Part shown: positions 44,218 through 53,653 of the stretch, piece after piece | Layout: each line of letters starts with the position of its first letter | How positions within the stretch are numbered: the stretch's first letter is position 1 | NCBI GenBank assembly: GCA_002433235.1 | Contig: DJHS01000059.1 | Coordinates: 5,054-69,053, forward strand | Reading direction: 5' to 3' | Source: UBA6614 sp002433235 | GTDB taxonomy: Bacteria > Verrucomicrobiota > Verrucomicrobiia > Limisphaerales > UBA1100 | DNA length: 64,000 nt | The notes under the pieces: model-generated | Database searches by the model: none | What the model saw: only the letters and a program-made list of their open reading frames with translations | What the model was told of the DNA's origin: nothing | Position numbers and translations under genes: made by a program

Positions 44218-45234
44218 CTAGGCGAGTGCTTCCTTGGTGGTCTTGATGATGGCCGCGGCGATCTTGTAGGGGTCGCCGTTGGAAGCAGGGCGGCGATCTT
44301 CCAGCCGGCCCTTGTAGCTGTTCTGGACCGTGGCTACCGGGATGCGGATGGACGCGCCGCGATCGCTCACGCCGTAGCTGAACTTGTCGATGGACTGCGT
44401 CTCGTGCAGGCCGGTCAAGCGCTGGTCATTGTATGCGCCGTACACGCTGATGTGACGCTCGATGTTCTTGCCGAATTCCTCGCAGATACCGTTGATCATC
44501 TCCTCACCGCCCTGGTCGCGCATGGCGCCGTTGGAGAAGTTAGCGTGCATGCCGCTGCCGTTCCAGTCGCCCTTCACCGGCTTGGGATGCCAGTCGATCT
44601 TGACGCCATATTTCTCGGCCGTGCGCTCGCAGAGGTAGCGCGCCACCCAGGTCTCGTCACCGGCCTTGGCCGCGCCCTTGGCAAATACCTGGAATTCCCA
44701 TTGGCCCATCATCACCTCGGCGTTGATGCCCTCCACATTCAAGCCGGACTCAAGGCAATAGTGCAAGTGCTCGTCCACAATGTGGCGACCGGCGGTGTTT
44801 TGCGCGCCCACGGAGGTGTAATAGGGGCCTTGCGGGCCGGGGAAACCATTCTTCGGAAAGCCGAGAGGCAGATTGGTATCCAAATCCCACAGGGTATATT
44901 CCTGCTCGAAACCGAACCAGAAATCGTCGTCATCATCGTCGATGGTGGCGCGGCCATTGCTCTCGTGGGGGGTGCCATCGGCATTGAGCACCTCGGTCAT
45001 CACCAGCCAGCCGTTGCCGCCAAAGCGGTCGGGATCGGGATAGACCGCCACGGGCTGCAGGAGGCAATCCGAATCGCTGCCATCGGCCTGCTCGGTGGAG
45101 GATCCGTCGAACGACCATTGGGGGGCATCCTCGAGATTGCCGCTGAAGTCGTCGCGGATCAGGGTCTTGCTGCGCAGGCTCTGTGTGGGCTGGTAGCCGT
45201 CGAGCCAGATGTATTCCAACTTGTGTTTGCTCAT
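44218..45234 (-). CDS. glnA: Glutamine synthetase type II (eukaryotic-type GSII)
   Basis: 338 residues, the short GSII length. Present are YIWLDGYQPTQSLRSKT, APQWSFDGSSTEQADG, FWFGFEQEYTLWD, GPYYTSVGAQNTAGR, GINAEVMMGQWEFQVF, KPVKGDWNGSGMHANFSNG, DRGASIRIPV and YKGRLEDRRPASNGDPY. It makes glutamine from glutamate, ammonium and ATP. GSII has no adenylylation tyrosine, so control by adenylyltransferase is not expected. It is transcribed after glnK2 and amt2 (125-base gap with an inverted repeat at 45306-45337) and is followed by a strong terminator. Confidence 0.97.
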   Translation of the reverse strand: MSKHKLEYIWLDGYQPTQSLRSKTLIRDDFSGNLEDAPQWSFDGSSTEQADGSDSDCLLQPVAVYPDPDRFGGNGWLVMTEVLNADGTPHESNGRATIDDDDDDFWFGFEQEYTLWDLDTNLPLGFPKNGFPGPQGPYYTSVGAQNTAGRHIVDEHLHYCLESGLNVEGINAEVMMGQWEFQVFAKGAAKAGDETWVARYLCERTAEKYGVKIDWHPKPVKGDWNGSGMHANFSNGAMRDQGGEEMINGICEEFGKNIERHISVYGAYNDQRLTGLHETQSIDKFSYGVSDRGASIRIPVATVQNSYKGRLEDRRPASNGDPYKIAAAIIKTTKEALA

Positions 45235-45305
45235 TTGTTTTTTGTTTCTGTGTTTTCTGTTCTGTAATAGCGGCTTCCGCCAAATTCAATCCACCGGGAC
45301 GCCAA

Positions 45306-45337
45306 CTGGCTGCGCCGGCACAAGCCAGCGCAGCCAG
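45306..45337. repeat. 10-bp inverted repeat between amt2 and glnA
   Basis: CTGGCTGCGC (45306-45315) and GCGCAGCCAG (45328-45337) with a 12-base loop, in the 125-base gap of a co-directional gene pair. Could be a processing or attenuating hairpin that sets the ratio of amt2 to glnA. Confidence 0.6.
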
Positions 45338-45359
45338 CGACGGGAATCATCCCTGTGGG

Positions 45360-46763
45360 TTAGAGCTGGTAACCTTCTTCACCGTGGTCGGTCACGTCAA
45401 GCCCTTGTGTCTCCGAATCCTCATCGGATCGGATACCTCCGCAAAGGCCGCCAGCAATTTTGATGGCGATAAAGGCAACAACAGCACTCCAGATGATGGT
45501 AACCAACACACTGACAATCTGGCCGCTAAGCTGGTTTGCGATGATTTCCTTGCCTTCCGGGGAAAAGGCGAAAACACCCGCCAGCAAGGCACCGACAATC
45601 CCTCCAACACCATGAACGCCAAACACATCAAAGCTATCGTCGTAGCCCAAGGCCTTCTTGAGAGAAGTGGAGGCCCAGTAACAAACGATGCCCGCGGCCA
45701 CACCAATGGCGATTGAACCCATGGGCCCAACCGTACCTGAGGCGGGCGTGATGGCCACCAGTCCTGCCACTGCGCCGGTGGCAATGCCCACCGCGGTGGG
45801 TTTACCCTTGGTGCCCCACTCGACCAACATCCAAGTGAATGCGGCTGCGGCAGTGGCGACTTGAGTCACCAATTGAGCCATCGAAGCTTGATGCCCTGCG
45901 GTTAATGCGCTGCCGGCATTGAAGCCGAACCAGCCCACCCAAAGGAGCGAGGCACCAATCAAGACAAATGGAACATTGTGTGGAGGCATGGGAGAATCGG
46001 GGTACCCCTTGCGTTTGCCCAAGACAATGCAGGCCACCAGAGCGGCCACACCGGCGTTGATGTGCACGACCGTACCACCCGCGAAATCAATCGCATGATG
46101 AATCGTTGCCAAATATCCGTGATCTGTGTTCCACACCATGTGCCACACGGGGCAGTAAGAGAATGTGAACCAAATCACAAGGAAGACCATGACGGCACTG
46201 AACTTCATACGCTCCGCAAAGGCCCCGACAATCAGTGCCGGAGTGATGATGGCGAAGGTCATTTGAAAGGTAACAAACAGGGACTCGGGAATGGAAAGAC
46301 CATTCATCTCCCCGGGTGTTACCCCGGCCAAAAATGCCTTTGAAAAGTCACCGAAGAATTTTCCATCACCTGAAGTCGCGAATGAATAGCCATAGATAAC
46401 CCACAACAGGGACATCAAGGCGGTGCAGGCAAAACATTGGACCAACACAGACAGAATGTTCTTGCGCCGGGTGAGGCCTCCATAGAACAAGGAAAGGCCC
46501 GGGATGGTCATCAGCAATACCAAACTTGTGGCAACAATCATCCAGGATGTATCACCGGTGTTTGCATCTCCCTCACTCATGGAAAGCGAACCGTAGTCAA
46601 ACACTTTCGGACCCGAATCCTCGGATTCGCCATCACCTTCACTCCCAGCCTCCGCACTTGCGGCTGAGTTGTCAGCCGGCGGAGTGGTCGTATCTTCTTG
46701 GGCCAGCATGGGGCTGACGAACAGCGCCAGCAACACGGCCAGAATTGGAATCAGTTTTTTCAT
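45360..46763 (-). CDS. amt: Ammonium transporter Amt2
   Basis: 467 residues from ATG 46763, giving signal peptide MKKLIPILAVLLALFVSPML and about 60 acidic linker residues before the channel (SWMIVATSLVLLMTIPGLSL, FYGGLTRRKNILSVL). Eleven membrane segments, twin histidines in VVHINAG and VFGVHGVGGIVG, and the C-terminal tail ETQGLDVTDHGEEGYQL. The tail shape is that of the E. coli AmtB type. The longer frame to 46946 overlaps glnK2 and lacks a start sequence. Pairs with glnK2, 34 bases upstream. Confidence 0.95.
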   Translation of the reverse strand: MKKLIPILAVLLALFVSPMLAQEDTTTPPADNSAASAEAGSEGDGESEDSGPKVFDYGSLSMSEGDANTGDTSWMIVATSLVLLMTIPGLSLFYGGLTRRKNILSVLVQCFACTALMSLLWVIYGYSFATSGDGKFFGDFSKAFLAGVTPGEMNGLSIPESLFVTFQMTFAIITPALIVGAFAERMKFSAVMVFLVIWFTFSYCPVWHMVWNTDHGYLATIHHAIDFAGGTVVHINAGVAALVACIVLGKRKGYPDSPMPPHNVPFVLIGASLLWVGWFGFNAGSALTAGHQASMAQLVTQVATAAAAFTWMLVEWGTKGKPTAVGIATGAVAGLVAITPASGTVGPMGSIAIGVAAGIVCYWASTSLKKALGYDDSFDVFGVHGVGGIVGALLAGVFAFSPEGKEIIANQLSGQIVSVLVTIIWSAVVAFIAIKIAGGLCGGIRSDEDSETQGLDVTDHGEEGYQL

Positions 46764-46797
46764 TTTAGCAGATAGGTTTTGGGTTTCAGGGTTGGGG

Positions 46798-47136
46798 TTA
46801 AACCGCGTCGCCGCCGGTTTCGCCCGTGCGGATGCGGATGGCTTCCTCGATGGCGCTGACAAAAATCTTGCCGTCACCAATCTTTTCCGTCTTTGCCGAT
46901 GTGCTGATGGCTTCCGTGGCGGCCTCCACGGATTCGTCAGCCACAACGATCTCGATCTTCACCTTGGGCAGGAAATCCACCGTGTACTCACTGCCGCGGT
47001 AGATCTCGGTGTGGCCTTTTTGGCGGCCAAACCCTTTCACCTCGGAGACAGTCATCCCCTCGATACCCGCCTCTCCCAAGGCGTCTTTGACTTCCTCAAG
47101 CTTGAACGGCTTGATGATCGCTTCGATTTTTTTCAT
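46798..47136 (-). CDS. glnK: Nitrogen regulatory protein P-II (GlnK2)
   Basis: 112 residues, about three-quarters identical to GlnK1 by eye, with T-loop YRGSEYT including Y51 and C-terminal GKIFVSAIEEAIRIRTGETG. The in-frame open stretch upstream of ATG 47136 (to 47262) contains a sigma-54-like promoter and is not expected to be translated. It is the first gene of the glnK2-amt2-glnA unit, with a TTTTTTTCAT-like start region (rc AAATG). Confidence 0.96.
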   Translation of the reverse strand: MKKIEAIIKPFKLEEVKDALGEAGIEGMTVSEVKGFGRQKGHTEIYRGSEYTVDFLPKVKIEIVVADESVEAATEAISTSAKTEKIGDGKIFVSAIEEAIRIRTGETGGDAV

Positions 47137-47568
47137 TTGGTTTCTCCCGCCCGCCTTTTCGGCCAATTCAGCCGAGCCAACGGGCAAGCCCAGCCAACAG
47201 ACCAGCAAACTGGCCCGCCGCCCTAAAGCAGCCATGATGCCAACGGCATCCATCATGCTCATGGACTTGAAAAACGACTTAATTAGGTTGGTTTTTTCAT
47301 TTTTGGCCCAAAATAAAATCCAGCAATCGGGCCATTTCCAGTGTTTTTATTGACACCCTGTAGATATTTAGACAGGTCAAAATCAGGCATTTCCAAGGAA
47401 AAATGATCGATTTCGTGACATTTTTAAGCCGAGACCGACGCTCATTCCGACACTTGCATTGAACGGCCAAATTATCAAACACAGCGGGCTTTCCCCTGAA
47501 TAAGTTTGATTCGACAACCTTGGCAGCCATTTCGAGACTCGCGGTTCCTCGGGGAGGTTGGTGAATCC
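47137..47568. other. Divergent regulatory region between glnK2 and the DUF2723 gene
   Basis: About 430 bases without a gene. It holds the sigma-54-like promoter for glnK2 at 47227-47242. I see no clear operator palindrome or second sigma-70 promoter. The plus-strand start of the DUF2723 gene has a GGGGAGG ribosome-binding site at 47551. Confidence 0.55.
47227..47242 (-). promoter_or_regulatory. Candidate sigma-54 (RpoN) promoter for glnK2
   Basis: On the minus strand TGGCATCATGGCTGCT: TGGCAT at -24 (one mismatch), five bases, CTGCT at -12 (one mismatch), GG and GC kept at the right distance. It sits about 90 bases upstream of the glnK2 ATG. Confidence 0.5.
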
Positions 47569-50500
47569 ATGAGCAAAGGCAAACGCAACAAGGGCCGCAA
47601 AAAGAAACCGGCCGAGGCTGCGCCCGTGTCTGCCTCGGAACCAAAGCCTGAGCCCAAGCACTCTCCCGAGCCTCCACCGGAGCCGAAGCCCGAGGGCGCG
47701 GCCCTTTTCCAGACCGCATCCGCCCCGTTTTTCAAGCGCACGGACTGGCTGGCCTTCGCCGCGGCCACGGTGGTTACGCTGTTGGTGTACCTTTATACCC
47801 TCGCACCGAATGTGACCCTAGAGGACTCCGGGGAGCTGGCCACGGCCTCTATGTATGCCGGTGTGCCGCACGCTCCCGGCTATCCACTCTGGACAATTTA
47901 TTCGTGGGCATTCACCAAGATTATCCCTTTCGGCAACATGGCGTGGCGGGTGGGCATTTCCTCCGCGGTGGCGGCTGCCTTGGCCTGTGGTTTGACCGCG
48001 CTGATGATCAGCCGGGGCAGCCGGCTGTTCTTCGACAGTATTGAATCCCTGCGCGGAATGGCCGAACAGGCCCGCCAATCCATCAGTGTGGCCGCCGGAT
48101 TTGCCGGCGGTGCCATCTTTGGGTTTTCCGGTTTCATGTGGAGCCAAGCGGTCATCGTGGAGGTCTACACCCTGTCCACATTCACCTTTGCCGGCGTCCT
48201 TTGCCTGCTCATGCGGTGGTATTTCATTCCCGAGCGTAACTGGGCGCTTTATGCCGCGTACTTGGTCTTCGGCCTATGCTTGGCCAATCACCAGACCCTG
48301 CTGTTGGCCGCCGTCGCCATTGAACTGTTGATCCTCATGCGGCACCGCGAAATCGGCCGCGACCTGTTCATCTGCAATTCCCTCATCTACCTCGCCGGCC
48401 TGCTCTACTTCGCCACTCAACCCACCACCACCACCTCGGGCAAGCTCGTCCTGTTCGGCACCTTTAATCTCGTGGGTGTCGGTTGCCTACTGCTGGCCAT
48501 CTGGCACAGCCTGCCCCGCCCGGTCGGCACCAGCCGTAACGCACCGCTGTTTCTGGGCACAGCCTATGCCCTCACCTTCCTGATTCTGGGCGCTTTCTGG
48601 ATTACTTTCATCTGGCCCATTGGCTCGCCTCTCCCGGCCACGGCCGCGGCGGTCTTGGATCCTTCCAGGACCGTCTGGGACCTCTCAGCCGTTTGGCAAA
48701 GCATGGGCACGTCGCACCGAATGATCCTACTGTTCTTCCTTTTCATCGCCGGGGCATCCATTCTCGCCTTGTCTTGGCTGGCGTGGCTGGCAGACCAGAA
48801 ATCCACCCGCAGTCTCATCGCCAGTGCGGTCCTGTTCCTCTTTCTTGCCATGGGATTACCTTGGATGTGGCATCTGCTCCAAAGCCGGGGCACCCTCCTA
48901 CCGGGCCTGCCCCCCGAAGCGGTGCAAATCGCTCAAGCGCATCTCCTCGGCCACGTCGCCACCGCTAACAAGATCACGCTTGCATATGTGCTTCTCTCCA
49001 TCCTCATGCTGACGGGCGTCTTGGGCCTCAACTGGTCACGCCAGCGCGACCGCGCGTTTGCCCATTGGCTGCCCCTGCTGGCCACCCGTGCCGCCGCCTT
49101 GGGCGGGCTGCTGTTTTATTTCTTCATGCCCCTCAGTTCCCTGACCAATCCGCCCATGAACTGGGCTTACCCGCGCACAGCCGAGGGCTTCAAGCACGCC
49201 ATCACCCGTGGCCAGTACACCGGCCCTGCCCAGGAAAGCACAGACCAAGTTTCGCGGTTCCTCATTGACGTTGATGGGAATGGCCGCATCGACGGTGGTC
49301 AGGTTGGGGTGTTCATCAGTGAAACACTTCAGGAATTTAACCCTGCCTACACCCTGCTTGCCCTGCTCCCCCTGGGCTTGTGGTGGTATATGCGCGAACG
49401 CGAACGCCGCTGGCTAGGCGGCATGTTTCTCATCTTCGTTTCGCTCACGCTGCTCATGATCGCCTTTCGTAATCCCGGCGGCTCGGAACAGCAGCGACAC
49501 CTCAACAAGGTCTTCTTTGAGGCCTCACATCTCTTTGTCGCCTTGGGCCTTGGCTGGGGCCTCGCCTTGGGCGCGGGGCTGATTGTCCAAGCTTGGGAAA
49601 AACACCGGCGCGAACTCCTCACGGGTGCCAGCATTCTTTGCGCCTTGGAACTGCTTTGGTGGCCCTTCACTCAAACTTCTGTCAGTGCCACGCCCGCCTC
49701 CCTCCTCTTCACGCTGGCCAGCTACGATGCCCCCGTGCTCATTGCCGCCGCCGGCATAGGTGTCCTGTTTGCCGGAGGCCTGTGCGGCCTGCTGGCACTA
49801 CGGCGACCAGCGGCACCCATGGGCCTGCTCTTGGCCCTCATTTGCCTGCTGCCCGCCCGACATGGACTCGCCAACTGGTGGGACAATGAATTGCGCGGCC
49901 ATTACTTCGGCTACTGGTACGGCCGGGACATGTTCGCCACCGATGTGAAGGATGAAAACGGGGATTTAATTTACCCGCCCATGGCACGCGACGCCGTCCT
50001 CTTCGGAGGAACGGATGCCGGACGCTTTTGCCCCACCTACATGATTTTTTGTGAAAGCCTCACCCCGCCCCAGCATCGCACCGACAAGTCTTTCGATCGC
50101 CGCGACGTCTACATCATCACCCAGAATGCCCTGGCCGACGCCCGTTATCTGGACTACATCCGCGCCCACTACAACCGCAGCCAACAACGGGATCCCTACT
50201 TCCTCCGTTCCTTCCATAACCGTCCCGGCGTGCAACCGGTCATCGATCTGGTTTCGAGCAATCAACTTGATTATATCCGCCGCCAGTTTGCGGCAGATTC
50301 AAGCAATGGCATGCGGCTGGTTTCCAACTACATCGCCCGGCTGCCCCACACCGGCATCAGTGAACAAGCCTTGCTGCAGGGGATGTCCACAAACAAGGGC
50401 AACATGCCCTCGCATTATGTAAAGGATCTGGTCGGAACAATCACAAACGAAGCCCAACGGAAAGCAGCCCAAATAATCTTGGACGAATTAAAGGTCACGG

Positions 50501-52905
50501 AGGATGGACTGCTGAAGCTGGAGGAAACCGCCAACCAATCCGTCAGCCGGGTGAGTGACTTTAAAATGACCGCCCTGAGGCAGCCACCCTTTGAGGTGAC
50601 CAAAGGGGTGGCCGAGTTGTTTGAATCGCCTGATGAATGGATTTTCCAGACAGGTGAATCGGTGGAATACGGGCGCCAAACACAGGGCGTTGATTTTGTC
50701 CCAGGCGACTTTCGGGATATCGAGGCGTTGGCGCGAATCCTTAAAGAAGAAAAGACACCGGCAACCGCCCACGTCAAATCGCTACTGGCCAGGGAAACGC
50801 AATCCGCCTTAACCAAGCCTGATGATTTACTGGAGGAATTATTGATTCGGGATTTCAACAAAATCCTCCATGATGATTTTCAGGCCCACCGCCAAGCCGC
50901 ACGACAACTGGCCAAGCTGGAAAAACGTGAGGCCGACCTGCTGCAGCAATTCACAATCCAGACCAGCAGCAGCCAGGCAGACCAAGTGTTCGCCGCCATT
51001 GAATTGCTCATGAAGCGTCAGGATTGGGCCCGCCGACTGGCCTTCCATTGTCGCTTCGGTCCAAAAGCCCCGGCCATTCCGGAAATCCGGGCCTCGCTTG
51101 AAAGGACAGACGCGGAACTGCGGACCCAGTACCAAACTCTCATCGCCGGAGAACCAACCGTCCTGAAAGAAATCCAAGCCTTAAGCAAACAGCGCAGGGA
51201 AACTGCCAGCCGCCTCTGCAATCCGCGCCTGGCCAAGCCCGGCCTGTTTGTGCCGGACGAACTCGATGCCTCTACCGCTGCATTGCTGAGGCAGAATCCA
51301 TGGACCGCTTCCCGGCCGATACTCAACCGCCGCCTTTTGGAACATGCGCTTCCCGGCCATTTTGATCCGGCAGTAGCCGGCCTATATCCTGCTCGGGAAA
51401 TTATGATTCCATCCAACCTCGAGCTGCAGGATCTCATCAATAATTCCTCACGGAAGCCCGGCCGTAGTACCGAGGATGTTATCTGGGCCATCAATGGCGA
51501 TCTCACCAAGCGGATTTTTGATGACAACCCCGGCCATGAATTTTACCTGGAGGAAAGCGTCGCCCTGCCTTGGATGTATCCTCACCTCGTGCCGCACGGG
51601 GTAATTTTAAAAATTGAGCGCAACCCCAAGGGCGAATGGAGCAACGCACGTCAAACCGAAATCATCCGACGGGATCGCGCCTTCTGGAACCAGTATATGG
51701 ATCGACTGATCGGCCAAGAAGTGGTCCAACCCGACACATCCTTGGAGGACATCCTCCAGTGGGTACACCGGGTTTACATTCGCCGAAACCTCTCCGGCCA
51801 CACCGCCGGCCAGCGCCGCTTTCTCCGCAGCTACGTCGCCCAACGCGCGTTCTCCAAGCAGCGTATGAGCCTCGCCGACCTCTACGATTGGCGTGCGCGC
51901 AACATCGACAACATCATCAAGGAACTTCCCTTCGATGAATCGCGCGCCGAGCGGCTCCAGCAATTGCTGACGCAAAAGCAGGAACTCATCAGCGAAGCCG
52001 ACTATGCTTACCGCCAAGCCCTAGCCCTTTGCCCGGCCAGTTCCCAGACCGTTTCCAAGTACATGTCGTTCCTCGCCCAGCATCAGGATTATTTTCCACC
52101 GGACACCCCCCCCCAGCAGCGCGCCAGCGCCTTAAAAAAGGATGCCAAGGCGCGCGCCAAGGCGGTAGGAATGGTCGTCGAGACATTCCGCAAGATGGAT
52201 CCATCAGACAGCCTCTCAGACGCCATTTATCGCTCTCAACTCCAGTTACAAGTCAGGCGGCTGTATTCATTCGGCAACGTCGCCCATGCACGTGAACTCC
52301 TGTTGGTTTGCCGGAACCTGTACCGAAATTTCATGCACGGCTCCCCCCAGCTGACCGAACTGGTCAGCTTCGACCAAAGAATAGCCAGAAAGGATTTCAC
52401 CGGAGCCCACAAACAAATCAGCAGTTATCTCCCCCACCAAAACCCGACCCACCCCATGGACTGGGCCACTCTCAGCGGCATGGCCATTGTCATTTCGGGC
52501 AATCTGGAACTCATTCCCGGCGACCTAAAATTTCAGTCCTTCGCGGCGCAAATCTTTCGACTGCTTCGCGTCATGGCCATGATGCAGGCCCAAGCCAATA
52601 TTATCCCGAAGGCAACATTCACTGACCTGCACGGGCGATTCCTCCTGTCCGAACTTGGGCTGCGAAAACAAATGACCGCGCTCGAACCGGACCGATCTGA
52701 GTTTTGGTACGAACTTGGCTACACCCAAAACCTCATGCGCCGAACCAATGAAGCCGTCCAGTCATTTAAAAAGGCATGGGAGGTCAGCGGCAACACCAAC
52801 GCCCCCCGATCCGTCATCAACATCAGGAAGCTCATTCGATCCACAAACGCAATCGACAACCTGCGGGAAATACCGGAGTTCAAGGAAATCCTTAAGCAAC
52901 CCTGA
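47569..52905 (+). CDS. Very large DUF2723 (glycosyltransferase 117-type) membrane protein with TPR-like end
   Basis: ATG 47569 with a GGGGAGG ribosome-binding site gives 1778 residues; typical DUF2723 proteins are 600-1100. A Lys-rich and Pro/Glu-rich cytoplasmic start (KGKRNKGRKKKPAEAAPVSA) is followed by the DUF2723 core near residue 75 (LYTLAPNVTLEDSGELATAS, GVPHAPGYPLWTIYSWAF), about a dozen membrane helices over residues 75-760, and then a long soluble part. The latter contains GYWYGRDMFATDVKDENGD and GTDAGRFCPTYMIFC, shared by the family. The last 150 residues have TPR-like helices (WYELGYTQNLMRRTNEAVQ). Probably a membrane enzyme of polyprenyl-sugar or lipid-linked glycan metabolism; the reaction is not known. 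Confidence 0.85.
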   Translation: MSKGKRNKGRKKKPAEAAPVSASEPKPEPKHSPEPPPEPKPEGAALFQTASAPFFKRTDWLAFAAATVVTLLVYLYTLAPNVTLEDSGELATASMYAGVPHAPGYPLWTIYSWAFTKIIPFGNMAWRVGISSAVAAALACGLTALMISRGSRLFFDSIESLRGMAEQARQSISVAAGFAGGAIFGFSGFMWSQAVIVEVYTLSTFTFAGVLCLLMRWYFIPERNWALYAAYLVFGLCLANHQTLLLAAVAIELLILMRHREIGRDLFICNSLIYLAGLLYFATQPTTTTSGKLVLFGTFNLVGVGCLLLAIWHSLPRPVGTSRNAPLFLGTAYALTFLILGAFWITFIWPIGSPLPATAAAVLDPSRTVWDLSAVWQSMGTSHRMILLFFLFIAGASILALSWLAWLADQKSTRSLIASAVLFLFLAMGLPWMWHLLQSRGTLLPGLPPEAVQIAQAHLLGHVATANKITLAYVLLSILMLTGVLGLNWSRQRDRAFAHWLPLLATRAAALGGLLFYFFMPLSSLTNPPMNWAYPRTAEGFKHAITRGQYTGPAQESTDQVSRFLIDVDGNGRIDGGQVGVFISETLQEFNPAYTLLALLPLGLWWYMRERERRWLGGMFLIFVSLTLLMIAFRNPGGSEQQRHLNKVFFEASHLFVALGLGWGLALGAGLIVQAWEKHRRELLTGASILCALELLWWPFTQTSVSATPASLLFTLASYDAPVLIAAAGIGVLFAGGLCGLLALRRPAAPMGLLLALICLLPARHGLANWWDNELRGHYFGYWYGRDMFATDVKDENGDLIYPPMARDAVLFGGTDAGRFCPTYMIFCESLTPPQHRTDKSFDRRDVYIITQNALADARYLDYIRAHYNRSQQRDPYFLRSFHNRPGVQPVIDLVSSNQLDYIRRQFAADSSNGMRLVSNYIARLPHTGISEQALLQGMSTNKGNMPSHYVKDLVGTITNEAQRKAAQIILDELKVTEDGLLKLEETANQSVSRVSDFKMTALRQPPFEVTKGVAELFESPDEWIFQTGESVEYGRQTQGVDFVPGDFRDIEALARILKEEKTPATAHVKSLLARETQSALTKPDDLLEELLIRDFNKILHDDFQAHRQAARQLAKLEKREADLLQQFTIQTSSSQADQVFAAIELLMKRQDWARRLAFHCRFGPKAPAIPEIRASLERTDAELRTQYQTLIAGEPTVLKEIQALSKQRRETASRLCNPRLAKPGLFVPDELDASTAALLRQNPWTASRPILNRRLLEHALPGHFDPAVAGLYPAREIMIPSNLELQDLINNSSRKPGRSTEDVIWAINGDLTKRIFDDNPGHEFYLEESVALPWMYPHLVPHGVILKIERNPKGEWSNARQTEIIRRDRAFWNQYMDRLIGQEVVQPDTSLEDILQWVHRVYIRRNLSGHTAGQRRFLRSYVAQRAFSKQRMSLADLYDWRARNIDNIIKELPFDESRAERLQQLLTQKQELISEADYAYRQALALCPASSQTVSKYMSFLAQHQDYFPPDTPPQQRASALKKDAKARAKAVGMVVETFRKMDPSDSLSDAIYRSQLQLQVRRLYSFGNVAHARELLLVCRNLYRNFMHGSPQLTELVSFDQRIARKDFTGAHKQISSYLPHQNPTHPMDWATLSGMAIVISGNLELIPGDLKFQSFAAQIFRLLRVMAMMQAQANIIPKATFTDLHGRFLLSELGLRKQMTALEPDRSEFWYELGYTQNLMRRTNEAVQSFKKAWEVSGNTNAPRSVINIRKLIRSTNAIDNLREIPEFKEILKQP

Positions 52906-53653
52906 CCGGCGCTTGGAGCTCGTAGTTTAAACAGGAGAGGATGTAGACCGCCGCCGTCTCGCTGCGGAGGACGACACGGCCGAGGGTGATGGGCTGGTGG
53001 CCGGCGGAGAGGATTTCATTGGACTCGGCCGGCGTGAAGTCGCCTTCGGGGCCGATCCAGATGCTCAGGGTGGCCGGCGGCGCGCCGTGCTCGGCGGCGT
53101 ATTCCTCCACGCACTCGCGCGGGTGGCGGGTGTTGCCCTGAAGGGAAGCGATGAGGGACAGGTCGTGCGCCTCGTCGCGGGCCAGTTGCGCGCGGGGGGT
53201 GACAGGCGGCTCGATCTCCGGCAGCCACGGGCAGCCGCATTGCTTGATGGAGTCGATGGCGATGGCGCGCCACTTGTCGACTTTTGACTTCGCATCATCC
53301 GCGTCCACCTGCACGACACTGCGCTCAGCGGCCAGCGGCACGATGCGGTGCACGCACAGCTCGGTGGCCTTCTGCACGATGAAGTCCATCGACTTACCCT
53401 TGGTCATCGCCTGCAGCAGCGTGATGCGGTAGGGCAGCGGCTCGTGGCGGTTGCGCTGCTTGACAGCGAGGTGGACGGCCTTCTTGTCGGCAGCGATCAC
53501 CTCGCACAGGCACTCGCCACCCGCGCCGTCCATCACCGCCACGCGCTCGCCGGCACGCACGCGCAGGACGTTCACTGCATGGTGGCTCTCGCGCTCGTCC
53601 AGCGTCAGCTCCGGCTGCGCGGCTGCGGCGGGCGGCAGGTAAAAGCGGTGCAT
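52892..53653 (-). CDS. rsmE: 16S rRNA (uracil-1498-N3)-methyltransferase
   Basis: 253 residues with MHRFYLPPAAAAQPELTLDE, HHAVNVLRVRAGERVAVMDG, the SPOUT-knot motifs LLQAMTKGKSMDFIVQKATE, and WIGPEGDFTPAESNEILSAG ending GRVVLRSETAAVYILSC. It methylates U1498 in the decoding site. The start overlaps dnaJ by one base; it is the last gene in the aspS-grpE-dnaJ-rsmE operon. The 3' end overlaps the convergent DUF2723 gene end by 14 bases. Confidence 0.96.
   Translation of the reverse strand: MHRFYLPPAAAAQPELTLDERESHHAVNVLRVRAGERVAVMDGAGGECLCEVIAADKKAVHLAVKQRNRHEPLPYRITLLQAMTKGKSMDFIVQKATELCVHRIVPLAAERSVVQVDADDAKSKVDKWRAIAIDSIKQCGCPWLPEIEPPVTPRAQLARDEAHDLSLIASLQGNTRHPRECVEEYAAEHGAPPATLSIWIGPEGDFTPAESNEILSAGHQPITLGRVVLRSETAAVYILSCLNYELQAPVRVA

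Noticed and set aside
44197..45267. 356-residue plus-strand open frame rich in Ala, Val and His
   Set aside because: Exact antisense shadow of glnA, arising from its regular codon use.
45235..45359. Sigma-54 promoter in front of glnA
   Set aside because: No TGGCAC-N5-TTGCW-like sequence with correct spacing was found on the minus strand in this gap.
47137..47262. 42-residue N-terminal extension of glnK2
   Set aside because: PII proteins start MKKIEAIIKPF, and a sigma-54-like promoter lies in the extension.
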